This document shows, one piece after another, positions 38,001 to 44,741 of a DNA stretch of 64,000 nucleotides. The notes beneath the pieces were generated by a model that saw nothing but the letters and a program-made list of their open reading frames with translations, made no database searches and was not told where the DNA came from. The stretch's first letter is position 1, and every line of letters starts with the position of its first letter. This DNA is from Candidatus Bipolaricaulota bacterium (GTDB taxonomy: Bacteria > Bipolaricaulota > Bipolaricaulia > RBG-16-55-9 > DRXL01). Made by a program: the position numbers and the translations under genes. The stretch lies in NCBI GenBank assembly GCA_025060395.1, contig JANXCC010000001.1, positions 248,276-312,275 of the forward strand, read 5' to 3'.

Positions 38001-38254
38001 CGGCAGTGCGGGCTGGGCAGCTTCATATAGAAGCCCAGGGCATGGGGATTGAGTCGCTCAGAGTGCAGCTCTTCGATCTTCGTGGCAAGCTCGTGATAGA
38101 CCGAATAAGCGCGGGCAGCGCTTTGACAATCCTGTTGATGACAGATACGGGCAGAGAGCTTGCCAAGGGGGTCTATCTTGCTCTCGTGACGGTGCGCGGC
38201 TTTGACGGGCACGCGATTCGGACGGAGATACGAAAAATAGTCGTCATGCGTTGA
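35048..38254 (+). CDS. Subtilisin-like serine protease (S8) with DUF11 and C-terminal sorting-like domains
   Basis: 1068 residues from ATG 35048, 10 nt after GGGAGG. Signal peptide LFIVLIAILTLSMISTAIA, prodomain (AELLVRFRSDVPKAAIN to VLYAEPNYVY), catalytic domain with VIDTGVDYNHPD, SHGTHVAGIIGA and GTSMAASHVTGL. The Pro that normally follows Met-Ala-Ala in GTSMAxPH is Ser here; the Ser nucleophile is intact. Then come an Ig-like region, a nidogen-like APFWDDL domain, a DUF11 domain (VKSAQLDPVPVNSDVIYTIT), a Cys-containing beta-domain and the shared C-terminal domain (LRVQLFDLRGKLVIDR) ending RKIVVMR. Possible -10 TATAGT at 35008-35013; no CRP/FNR-type site found. Tandem-type paralogue of the 27270 protein. 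Confidence 0.93.
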   Translation: MRMKLFIVLIAILTLSMISTAIAQGQKGPVGPPLGPAAAPAELLVRFRSDVPKAAINRVHAALGARVLRTFQIVPNLQLVRVPSSMSLAEARASYEKDPTVLYAEPNYVYHLAQQVALTPDDERFAELWALHNTGQTGGTEDADIDALEAWDLSTGSSSVVVAVIDTGVDYNHPDLSANMWRNTPDCNSNNIDDDGNGHRDDCYGVDMVNNDSDPLDDHNQSHGTHVAGIIGAKGNNAVGVVGVNWNVQIMACKFLNASGLGFTADAIRCLEYVKLMKDRGVNIVATNNSWGGGGYSQALYDAIAAHLSAGILFIAAAGNSGNNNDISSIYPASYYLPNVIAVAATDHNDNLGSFTTGGSNYGAHTVHVGAPGKSILSTTRNNTYSTFSGTSMAASHVTGLAALLKAHNPSWDWIALRNLILSSGDALMSLQGKTVTERRINAYQALTCTDAPLFAVLRPLQTLLGGAAMTIAVLNINCATPAGALTVTINPIGTTLTLEDNGVAPDLAANDGIYSATWIEPCAVGDTFTLEFSNGESLTVEIAGSVGIYRCTTPPMSWRTFTGTMLNLSDDSSARINSPFPIKFGTAIYSSLYVGANGAISFHQSNFPHTNGSLPNGSFTTLIAPFWDDLYPLPRSKHNVFWTVRGTAPNRELVIEWRNVWHFNCLDSGTVRFQVVFFEGRTEVLFNYQDVSLGGECVSEDRGGSATIGIQTSETNATQIGFNWPILSNNLAVLWDTERMADLAIVKSAQLDPVPVNSDVIYTITVTNNGPHSATNVVVTDMLPEDVTFVSATPRGMCSYADGTVTCALGTLDEGANATVIITVKAMTEGTLTNTVAVEADELDPDPENNSYVATTEVVAGLTCFGVVASSTPKVTEYKPTATRPSQKAIRVTIKNNTNSTRTVLSIKPLPGEPFTITRILPSLPREIRPGRTLVFTIVTQRAAGLSIATAIAPYFEIGFDCGIVASASTPRLLVPLRLEGLHTAVRAGQLHIEAQGMGIESLRVQLFDLRGKLVIDRISAGSALTILLMTDTGRELAKGVYLALVTVRGFDGHAIRTEIRKIVVMR

Positions 38255-38268
38255 GAATGCTATTGAAC

Positions 38269-38311
38269 GTGACACGCGTCACTGACAGAGCGGTCAAACT
38301 TCCCTTATAAT
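38269..38311 (+). promoter_or_regulatory. Promoter with perfect CRP/FNR-type palindrome for the second RTX pair
   Basis: GTGACACGCGTCAC (38269-38282) is a perfect 5-4-5 palindrome and matches the CRP form GTGA-N6-TCAC. It is centred 30.5 bp upstream of TATAAT (38306-38311). Confidence 0.78.
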
Positions 38312-38404
38312 AACCTCCAGAGTGGTCATGTATTATACTCAATCGTTAAAAATTCGAGCTCGGCTCGCGCCAGCAAACCAAGGCCTTAAAGGAGGAGGCT
38401 GACG

Positions 38405-39079
38405 ATGAAAAAACAGCTCTTGGTAATTCCGGCGCTAGGGATGCTAGTGATTCTGGGCTATCTGGTGTGGGCGGATAATATCCCTTGTCATTTGCTTCCT
38501 AGAGATGCCAAGATATGTAACGGTACGCCTGGCAGCGATGTGATTACGTTGCTCGCCGGGGATGTAGCAATAGCGACAAAGATCGAGACAATCAACGGCG
38601 ACGCCGGCAATGATCGTGTCACCGTTGATTACCGCTATAACCAGAAGCTCACGATCAACGGCGGCGAGGGGAACGATCACATTTTCAGTGGTAATAAGGA
38701 TGATACGCTCAACGGCGATGCCGGGAATGATCGGCTCTACGGCAACGGTGGCAACGATACGATCAACGGCGGGGACGGGAATGATCTGCTCGTTGGCGGG
38801 CGCGGCCAAGACACCCTCACCGGCGGCGGCGGGAACGATACGTTCATCCTGAGGCGTGAAGACGCTGAAGGCAAGAAAGAGACGATCACGTGCACAACGG
38901 ATGCGTCGGATCGTAGTTTGATCCGGCTTCTCGGCTTTTCCAGGCAGGATCTGTCGGTGCAGGGGCTGCGCCAGGGGCCGCTTCCTAAGGGCCAGAAGAT
39001 AACCATCAGCGACGGAACTCCTAAGGGACAGTTCGAGATCGAAACAGGCCCCGGCCTTTGCGTCATCGTGCTAAGCTAG
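38405..39079 (+). CDS. Short secreted RTX-repeat protein
   Basis: 224 residues, ATG after AAAGGAGGAGG. Signal peptide LLVIPALGMLVILGYLVWA. Residues 40-150 contain CNGTPGSDVITL and a short run of RTX nonapeptides (GGEGNDHIFSG, GDAGNDRLYGNGGNDTINGG, GGRGQDTLTG). The C-terminal 75 residues (DTFILRREDAEGKKETITC through GPGLCVIVLS) are the module shared by all four RTX proteins here. First gene of a pair with 39112 (32-bp gap), mirroring the pair at 20709/21636. Confidence 0.86.
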   Translation: MKKQLLVIPALGMLVILGYLVWADNIPCHLLPRDAKICNGTPGSDVITLLAGDVAIATKIETINGDAGNDRVTVDYRYNQKLTINGGEGNDHIFSGNKDDTLNGDAGNDRLYGNGGNDTINGGDGNDLLVGGRGQDTLTGGGGNDTFILRREDAEGKKETITCTTDASDRSLIRLLGFSRQDLSVQGLRQGPLPKGQKITISDGTPKGQFEIETGPGLCVIVLS

Positions 39080-39111
39080 AAACTTAAAGAGCAAGCTAAA
39101 GGAGGCAGAAG

Positions 39112-39966
39112 ATGACCAAGTTCGTGAAGAGCAAGAAGGGCTTACTGATAGTCCTGATCGCCTTGGTCAGCGCGACGAGTTTTCTCGTCTGGGCGGCAGT
39201 TATCAACGGCACCTCCGGCGACGATGACATAACTGGAACAGAGTCGAATGACACAATCAAGGGCTTCGCCGGCGATGATGTCCTGCGTGGGAAGGGAGGA
39301 AATGATTTCATTGACGGCGGCTTGCATGACGATATGATCGCCGGCGGCGACGGCAATGATCAGGTTGCTGGAGGTGACGGCGACGACATCATCTGTGGAG
39401 GTGAGGATGACACCGGCGGTGGCTTCGGCTGCGATTTGCAGACGATGGATTTGGGCAACGACGTGCTCAACGGCGGTAAAGGTCATGATATGATCTTCGG
39501 CGGTGGAGGCCATGACCGGATCATCGGTGGCTCCGGGCACGACACGCTCGTCGGAGGGTTCGGCAATGATTACATTGACGGTGGAACCGGCAATGACACC
39601 ATTGATGAGTCGGCTGACTGCGATGATGAGGGTGTCAATGGAGGCAGCAACACGTTGATCGGCGGTCAGGGCAACGATGTCATCACTGGGGGCTGTGGCA
39701 GGGACATCATTGAACCTGGCCAGGGGCTTGACCAAGTGGATGCCAGCCCTGAGAACGATATGATCATCATTCGCCCAGGGGATGTCCCTAGCTTCCAGAC
39801 CGAAGTCATCACCTGCGGCGAGGGCGATAATGACACGGTGTTGTTCTATGGCTTCCCGCGCGGGATTCAGATGCCAGGTGATAAAAACCAACCGGTGACG
39901 ATCACCGATCCGTGGACACGCGGGACATATCTATTGATTGATTGTGAAGTGATCGCGCGACGCTAG
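39112..39966 (+). CDS. Short secreted RTX-repeat protein
   Basis: 284 residues, ATG after AAAGGAGG. Signal peptide LLIVLIALVSATSFLVWAA, then INGTSGDDDITGTESNDTIK. RTX nonapeptides run from about 30 to 205 with two insertions carrying Cys (DDIICGGEDDTGGGFGCDL, near 100; ESADCDDEGVNGGSN, near 165). The shared C-terminal module (DMIIIRPGDVPSFQTEVITC through LLIDCEVIARR) ends in Arg-Arg like the 20709 protein. Second gene of the pair driven from 38269. Confidence 0.87.
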   Translation: MTKFVKSKKGLLIVLIALVSATSFLVWAAVINGTSGDDDITGTESNDTIKGFAGDDVLRGKGGNDFIDGGLHDDMIAGGDGNDQVAGGDGDDIICGGEDDTGGGFGCDLQTMDLGNDVLNGGKGHDMIFGGGGHDRIIGGSGHDTLVGGFGNDYIDGGTGNDTIDESADCDDEGVNGGSNTLIGGQGNDVITGGCGRDIIEPGQGLDQVDASPENDMIIIRPGDVPSFQTEVITCGEGDNDTVLFYGFPRGIQMPGDKNQPVTITDPWTRGTYLLIDCEVIARR

Positions 39967-40027
39967 CGCCCGTATCAAGCCAGGCAGGAGCGACGCGCCA
40001 GCGGGCTGCTCAACCACGGAGGAACCT

Positions 40028-40058
40028 CGCCCTTGGGGAGGCCCAAGGGCGCAGACTT
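40028..40058 (+). terminator. Intrinsic terminator of the second RTX pair
   Basis: Perfect 10-bp stem CGCCCTTGGG/CCCAAGGGCG (40028-40037 with 40042-40051) with a GAGG loop, followed by CAGACTTTTC. Confidence 0.8.
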
Positions 40059-40138
40059 TTCTGGCCATCGTCGTGGTGACCGCCGTGACCTCGCAGAAGG
40101 ACAGACGGCCTTGTTCCCTCTCTAGAGAAAGCCCTAGA

Positions 40139-41437
40139 ATGTCGCGACAGCCTATGAGCGCAAAAATACGATGTGTCGTCGCGGTAGCTCTCGGAATCGC
40201 CGGCATCGTCCTGCTCTCTTCGAATAACACCGCCCAACAAGCTCTCACCGAAGTGGGCGTTGAGAGCAAGACCATCGCCCCTGGCTCGACCAGCTCCGTC
40301 AGTATCGAGATCAGGGAAGCCCCAGACCCCGGCATCGCCGATATCCAAGGGGTCTTGCGCTTCGATCCCAAAGTATTAAAAGCGAATAAAGTCGAAGGCC
40401 AACAAGACTACGAAGCGTTTGCCAAGATCGATAATAACGCAGGGGAGATCAAGTTTCTCGCGATCAAGCTGCGCGCTCCCTATGCTAAGGCTGGCCCAAT
40501 TGTAAAGATAGAATTCCAAGCCATCGGCAAATCCGGTGATAAGTCCGATCTCAGATTAACCCTCGAAGTGCTGCGCGATCCCACCGAGAGAAATATCCCC
40601 AACAAGACCATCAACGGCTTGATTACCCTGGGAGCTGTCGAGAATCGGGCTCCCACAGCGAACTTCAGCTTCACCCCCCCCGAGCCCAAAATAGATGAAG
40701 AAATCTCGTTCCGAGATGAGTCTACAGATCCCGATGGGGCAACAGATATCGTCAGTTGGGAATGGGACTTTGGCGACGGCACCAGGAGCACGGAGCAGAA
40801 CCCCAAGAAGAAATACGCCCAGAAGAAGATCTACGACGTCAGGCTCACGGTCAGGGACAAAGGCGGGCTTTCGCACTCCGTGACCAAGAGGGTCCCTGTC
40901 GGGATTACCCCCCCGAAAGCCGACTTTGTCTTCACTCCCGCCGCCCCCGAGACCGGCGAGGAGGTCCAGTTCACCGATAGATCGACCGACGATGGCCAGA
41001 TCGTCAGCTGGCGCTGGGACTTCGGGGATGGCACTACAAGTACTGAGCAAAATCCCCGAAAGAAATACACCCAACCTGGGACGTTCAGGGTCAAGCTCAC
41101 CGTGCGGGACAACGACGGCGCGGAAAACACCGTCGAGAAGACGATCACCGTCAAGGCATCCGCCAGGCCCCTTGTTAGCGTCTTCCCCAATCCAGCTCGC
41201 GATAGCGTAACGTTCGTCTTCTCGCTGCCGCCAGGGGCAACGGATGGGACTCTGTTTGTCTTTAATATCGCGGGGAAGGTCGTGCTCCGACAGGAGAGAT
41301 TGACGGGAACCCAGCTGGTCTGGGATATCAGAAGGGCTGACGTGCCCAGCGGCCCCTATTATTATCTCTTGGTCGCGTTCAAGGGCAATACAGTCGTCGG
41401 CCGTTCACGCATCGAGAAGCTTGTCATCCAACGCTAG
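40139..41437 (+). CDS. Cohesin-like plus two PKD domains with C-terminal sorting-like domain
   Basis: About 432 residues from ATG 40139; no convincing ribosome-binding site is seen, and ATG 40154 or GTG 40073 are alternatives. Signal peptide IRCVVAVALGIAGIVLLSS. A cohesin-like domain (about 35-165) reads TSSVSIEIREAPDPGIADIQ, VLRFDPKVLKANKV, then FQAIGKSGDKSDLRLTLEVL. Two PKD domains follow (about 170-345), each with WEWDFGDGTRSTEQNP or WRWDFGDGTTSTEQNP. The C-terminal domain (about 350-432) starts VFPNPARDSVTFVFSLP, very close to type IX sorting domains, and ends EKLVIQR. The stop is 9 bp before a PorV-like barrel gene, so the two are one operon; this operon is duplicated at 42485-44734. Confidence 0.86.
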   Translation: MSRQPMSAKIRCVVAVALGIAGIVLLSSNNTAQQALTEVGVESKTIAPGSTSSVSIEIREAPDPGIADIQGVLRFDPKVLKANKVEGQQDYEAFAKIDNNAGEIKFLAIKLRAPYAKAGPIVKIEFQAIGKSGDKSDLRLTLEVLRDPTERNIPNKTINGLITLGAVENRAPTANFSFTPPEPKIDEEISFRDESTDPDGATDIVSWEWDFGDGTRSTEQNPKKKYAQKKIYDVRLTVRDKGGLSHSVTKRVPVGITPPKADFVFTPAAPETGEEVQFTDRSTDDGQIVSWRWDFGDGTTSTEQNPRKKYTQPGTFRVKLTVRDNDGAENTVEKTITVKASARPLVSVFPNPARDSVTFVFSLPPGATDGTLFVFNIAGKVVLRQERLTGTQLVWDIRRADVPSGPYYYLLVAFKGNTVVGRSRIEKLVIQR

Positions 41438-41446
41438 GAGGAGAAG

Positions 41447-42394
41447 ATGCGTCGCGCGCTCTGGCTCTGTGGGTTTGCTCTGATCGTATTGGTTGTGTCG
41501 GGGCAGGCTCGCCCGCTTGGCACAGTCTTTGATATTGGCGCGGGGGTGCGCCCGGTAGGCTTGGGCGAAGCGTTTACGGGGCTCGCCGATGATGAATACG
41601 CGCTCTTCTATAACCCCGCAGGACTGGCGACGCTCACCGGCGGGCGGGTCAGCCTCTTATATCAGTCGCACTTTGGCGCGTCGACGTATCTGAGCGCGTT
41701 TGGGAGCTTTGGGAATTTCGGAGGTGGGCTGATCTTCTTCGATTTTGGGCAAGTGCCGTGCCTGACAGCCCAGAATCAGCCGTGCACAGACGCTCAAGGT
41801 CAGACTGTTGAAGCTTTTGGGTATTCGAGCTTTGCGCTCGCCATCGGTTGGGGCGTGATGATGCGCACGCTGCCCTTCGTAGGGAATCTCTTCCCGGCAG
41901 GGCTAGCGCTGGGGTTGAGAGCGAAATTCGTCTCGATCACGAGTTTCGATCCCGTTCAGTTTCAGGCGCTCAATATCACTGGGCTTGCGCTTGATCCGGC
42001 GTTCTTGTGGGATGTGGGGGCCTTTGGGCCGGTGACGAAGGTCCGTCTGGGGGTGGCCGGAGAGAATCTTCTTGGCTTGGCCTTTGGCGCAGCGGAAGGG
42101 GAGGGTTTCCCCTTGGGGATGCGCCTGGGGATCTCGACTCGTCTCCTCGATCTCGTCACCGTCAGCATGGATGTCTCGCTCAACGACGGGTTCCATCTGG
42201 GGATCGAATATACCCTGACGGAGCTTGGCCCTCTGGATGCCCTAAGCATTCGCGCGGGGATGCTCACCCGCACGGGATTAGGGCTGAGTGTAGGGATGGG
42301 GGTCATCTTCGGCTCACTTCATATCGATTATGCGTTTCTCTTCCATCCCGACTTTGAGGGTTCGCACTGGATTGCCGCGGCGTTTCGCTTTTAG
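41447..42394 (+). CDS. PorV/PorQ-like outer-membrane beta-barrel protein
   Basis: 315 residues, ATG after AGGAGGAG. After a signal peptide (LWLCGFALIVLVVSGQA) comes the hallmark VRPVGLGEAFTGLADDEYAL followed by FYNPAGLATLTGG. This is the N-terminal signature of the PorV/PorQ (UPF0164, FadL-like) family. Alternating amphipathic strands continue to a C-terminal aromatic residue (HWIAAAFRF), as in outer-membrane barrels. In Bacteroidota PorV binds the sorting domain of type IX cargo and passes it to the attachment complex. Here the gene follows, by 9 bp, a protein with such a domain, which supports the same kind of role. No other type IX component is in the window. Confidence 0.85.
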   Translation: MRRALWLCGFALIVLVVSGQARPLGTVFDIGAGVRPVGLGEAFTGLADDEYALFYNPAGLATLTGGRVSLLYQSHFGASTYLSAFGSFGNFGGGLIFFDFGQVPCLTAQNQPCTDAQGQTVEAFGYSSFALAIGWGVMMRTLPFVGNLFPAGLALGLRAKFVSITSFDPVQFQALNITGLALDPAFLWDVGAFGPVTKVRLGVAGENLLGLAFGAAEGEGFPLGMRLGISTRLLDLVTVSMDVSLNDGFHLGIEYTLTELGPLDALSIRAGMLTRTGLGLSVGMGVIFGSLHIDYAFLFHPDFEGSHWIAAAFRF

Positions 42395-42404
42395 AGCTGT
42401 GAGC

Positions 42405-42446
42405 GTGATTTGTATCACTTCTCAAGCTCTGGGGATTGGGTACAAT
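42405..42446 (+). promoter_or_regulatory. Promoter with CRP/FNR-type site for the second cohesin/PorV operon
   Basis: GTGATTTGTATCAC (42405-42418) is a perfect 5-4-5 palindrome in its half-sites, centred 29.5 bp upstream of TACAAT (42441-42446). Confidence 0.76.
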
Positions 42447-42484
42447 ATGCTTTGGGCTGCTCGCCCGTTGATTGAGGAGGTCTC

Positions 42485-43576
42485 ATGGAGCGCACAGAGT
42501 GGCAGGCGTATCGAGCCTGGGCTGCCGTGCGATGGACGATCTTCGCCGCGCTTGTAAGCTGGAGTGCCCTCGCTCAGGAGGGGCCAGTCGCTGTGCTCAC
42601 AGTAGAGAGCAAGGCCGTCCCTCCGGCGGCAAAGACGACTATCTCCGTGACGGTGGAAGATGTCCCAGCGCCAGGCATCGCCAGCATTCAAGGTCAGTTC
42701 TCATATGATCCAAAGGTCCTGAGAGTAACTGACATCTCGTTTCCGCAGATCGTCGGGGGCTCTAGCATCACGGTCTTCAACAATACGCCGGAGACCGGGC
42801 TGGTTCGATTTGCCGCGACGCTCGCGGGTGCAGACATCACCGGGATTACCCAAGGGACGATCTTGGAGTTCTCCGTCGAAGCTGTAGGCCGGAACGGTGA
42901 TAAGAGCAATCTGACGCTCACCCTCCAGGTGCTCAGCGACGTCGAGTATAACTCCGTGCCCTATCGGGTCATCAATGGGATCTTTGAGATTAAGGAGGTG
43001 CTGCCGCCGGTCAATCAGCCGCCTGTGGCAGACTTCGAGTTCTCCCCAGCGCAGCCAGCCGCAGGCCAGACGGTGCAGTTCACCGATAAGTCAAAAGATC
43101 CCGACGGCCAAATCAAATCGTGGCAGTGGGACTTCGGCGACGGCACGACGAGCACCCAGCAGAATCCTACGCACGTCTATCGTGCGGCAGGGACATTCAC
43201 AGTGAAGCTGATCGTGACCGACGACAAGGGCGCGCAGAGCCCACCCATAGAAAAGAGAATCACTGTTGGGCCTCCAGCGCAAATTACGGTTACGATCACG
43301 AACTACCCAAATCCCGCGAGAGATCGAACACGATTCGTCTACGGCTGGACGCTGCCAGTGCCCGCACGCCAAGCGACGCTGAGAATCTTCAACATCAAGG
43401 GCGAACTTGTATTCAGCCAGGACCTAGACATCACCAAGACCGAGTTTGTCTATCCTCTCACGGATACCGTCGGTCGGCCCTTGCCCAATGGGCCGTATTT
43501 CTATTTGCTCTCGGTGACGGCGCAAGACAACAGCGTGGTGCGCTCGGCACTTGGCGTCTTGGCCGTCCTACGGTAG
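42485..43576 (+). CDS. Cohesin-like plus PKD domain with C-terminal sorting-like domain
   Basis: 363 residues, ATG after TTGAGGAGG. Signal peptide within WTIFAALVSWSALAQ. Cohesin-like domain (about 35-165): ISVTVEDVPAPGIASIQGQF, YDPKVLRVTDISFP, VEAVGRNGDKSNLTLTLQVL. One PKD domain (about 175-262; WQWDFGDGTTSTQQNPTHVY). The C-terminal domain (about 270-363) starts TNYPNPARDRTRFVYGW, contains LRIFNIKGELVFSQDL and ends GVLAVLR. It parallels the 40139 protein but has one PKD domain fewer. Directly upstream (9 bp) of a second PorV-like gene. Cohesin-like domains here could receive the dockerin-like domains of the 12040, 14882 and 18245 proteins; that pairing is inference. Confidence 0.87.
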   Translation: MERTEWQAYRAWAAVRWTIFAALVSWSALAQEGPVAVLTVESKAVPPAAKTTISVTVEDVPAPGIASIQGQFSYDPKVLRVTDISFPQIVGGSSITVFNNTPETGLVRFAATLAGADITGITQGTILEFSVEAVGRNGDKSNLTLTLQVLSDVEYNSVPYRVINGIFEIKEVLPPVNQPPVADFEFSPAQPAAGQTVQFTDKSKDPDGQIKSWQWDFGDGTTSTQQNPTHVYRAAGTFTVKLIVTDDKGAQSPPIEKRITVGPPAQITVTITNYPNPARDRTRFVYGWTLPVPARQATLRIFNIKGELVFSQDLDITKTEFVYPLTDTVGRPLPNGPYFYLLSVTAQDNSVVRSALGVLAVLR

Positions 43577-43585
43577 GAGGCCGTC

Positions 43586-44734
43586 ATGAGAGAAGTCAGG
43601 GTGAAAGCGTTGATACTAGCTCTTGGGCTCGTGATGATCGGTGGTGGGGCGGCAGGGGGGCAGACGCTATTATCGCTCTACGAGTTGGAGCGTGGGGCGC
43701 GCCCGGCGGCTTTGGGTGGGGCATTCACCGGCCTCGCCGATGACGCCTATGCGTTGGTATATAATCCTGCGGGCTTGGCATTCCTCGAGCGCGCGAGCGC
43801 CCATGCATTGGTCGAATCGCGCTTTGGGAAGGCAGTCTATGGCTCGATTGTGGCCGGTGGGCGCAATCTCGGGGTAGGGGTGGTCTTCGTGAGCGTCACG
43901 GATATCCCGTGGCGCGATGAGAATAATCAGCCTGTGCAGACAGGTAGCTTCACCTTCACCCAGGTCGGGCTGACGGTGGCTGGGGGTATCTCTTTGGCTG
44001 ATCTGCCCTTGGGAGCGGGCTTTGGAGCTTTGCAGAATCTCGCGCTTGGGCTGCGCGCTAAGATTTTGACCGTGAGCACGCTTCCCGAAGGCAGCGGCGC
44101 GGGTTTTTCGCTTGAGCCGGCGCTCTTCTATAAGCTGGACAATCTCGGGAACCTTGGCGGCTTACGCATCGGCGTTGTGATCGAGAATCTCTTGGGCTTG
44201 AGAGTAAGCTATGGCAGCGGGCATAGCGAGAGCTTCCCCGTCGGGGTGCGCTTAGGGGCTTCGCTGAGCCCTGTCCCGGGAACTGTGATCGCCGCTGATA
44301 TTGAAGCCAACGGCACGCTGCACCTTGGCGGCGAATATAAGCTCGCAAACGCTCAACTCGTGCGCTTTGGAGTGCAGCAACTTGCGGTACGCGGCGGGAT
44401 CTTACTCAACCCTGCGGTGGTGCAGGCGAGCCTTGGCTTTGGAGCGCGAATCCGTGGCGGCCTGCAAATCGACTATACGCTTTTAACGCACACGGAGCTC
44501 CCGTTGACGCATCGCCTCGAGGTCGTCTATCGCTTTGGGTTCCAGAGCTTTCTCTGTCTAGCATTAGGAAGGCCCTGTCCAGCACCTGAAGAAGAGATCG
44601 TTCTAGCTCCTCCACCCCCTGAAGAGGAGCTACCGCCTCCGCCGGATGATCCGCCTCCTAGCGATGAAGACGAAGAAGAATGCCCCTCGGACGACCCAAC
44701 TGTAGACTGCGAAGACGATCCGTTCTGGCCATAA
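43586..44734 (+). CDS. PorV/PorQ-like outer-membrane beta-barrel protein with acidic Pro-rich tail
   Basis: 382 residues, ATG after GTAGGAGG. Signal peptide ALILALGLVMIGGGAAGG. Hallmark ARPAALGGAFTGLADDAYAL followed by VYNPAGLAFLERA, as in its neighbour at 41447. Barrel-type strands run to about residue 320. The last 50 residues are unlike the paralogue: an acidic Pro-rich tail (APPPPEEELPPPPDDPPPS, then DEDEEECPSD) with two Cys. Such a tail could lie in the periplasm or outside and contact a partner. It closes the surface-protein block; a strong terminator follows within the end of murJ. Confidence 0.84.
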   Translation: MREVRVKALILALGLVMIGGGAAGGQTLLSLYELERGARPAALGGAFTGLADDAYALVYNPAGLAFLERASAHALVESRFGKAVYGSIVAGGRNLGVGVVFVSVTDIPWRDENNQPVQTGSFTFTQVGLTVAGGISLADLPLGAGFGALQNLALGLRAKILTVSTLPEGSGAGFSLEPALFYKLDNLGNLGGLRIGVVIENLLGLRVSYGSGHSESFPVGVRLGASLSPVPGTVIAADIEANGTLHLGGEYKLANAQLVRFGVQQLAVRGGILLNPAVVQASLGFGARIRGGLQIDYTLLTHTELPLTHRLEVVYRFGFQSFLCLALGRPCPAPEEEIVLAPPPPEEELPPPPDDPPPSDEDEEECPSDDPTVDCEDDPFWP

Positions 44735-44741
44735 GTTCCAG

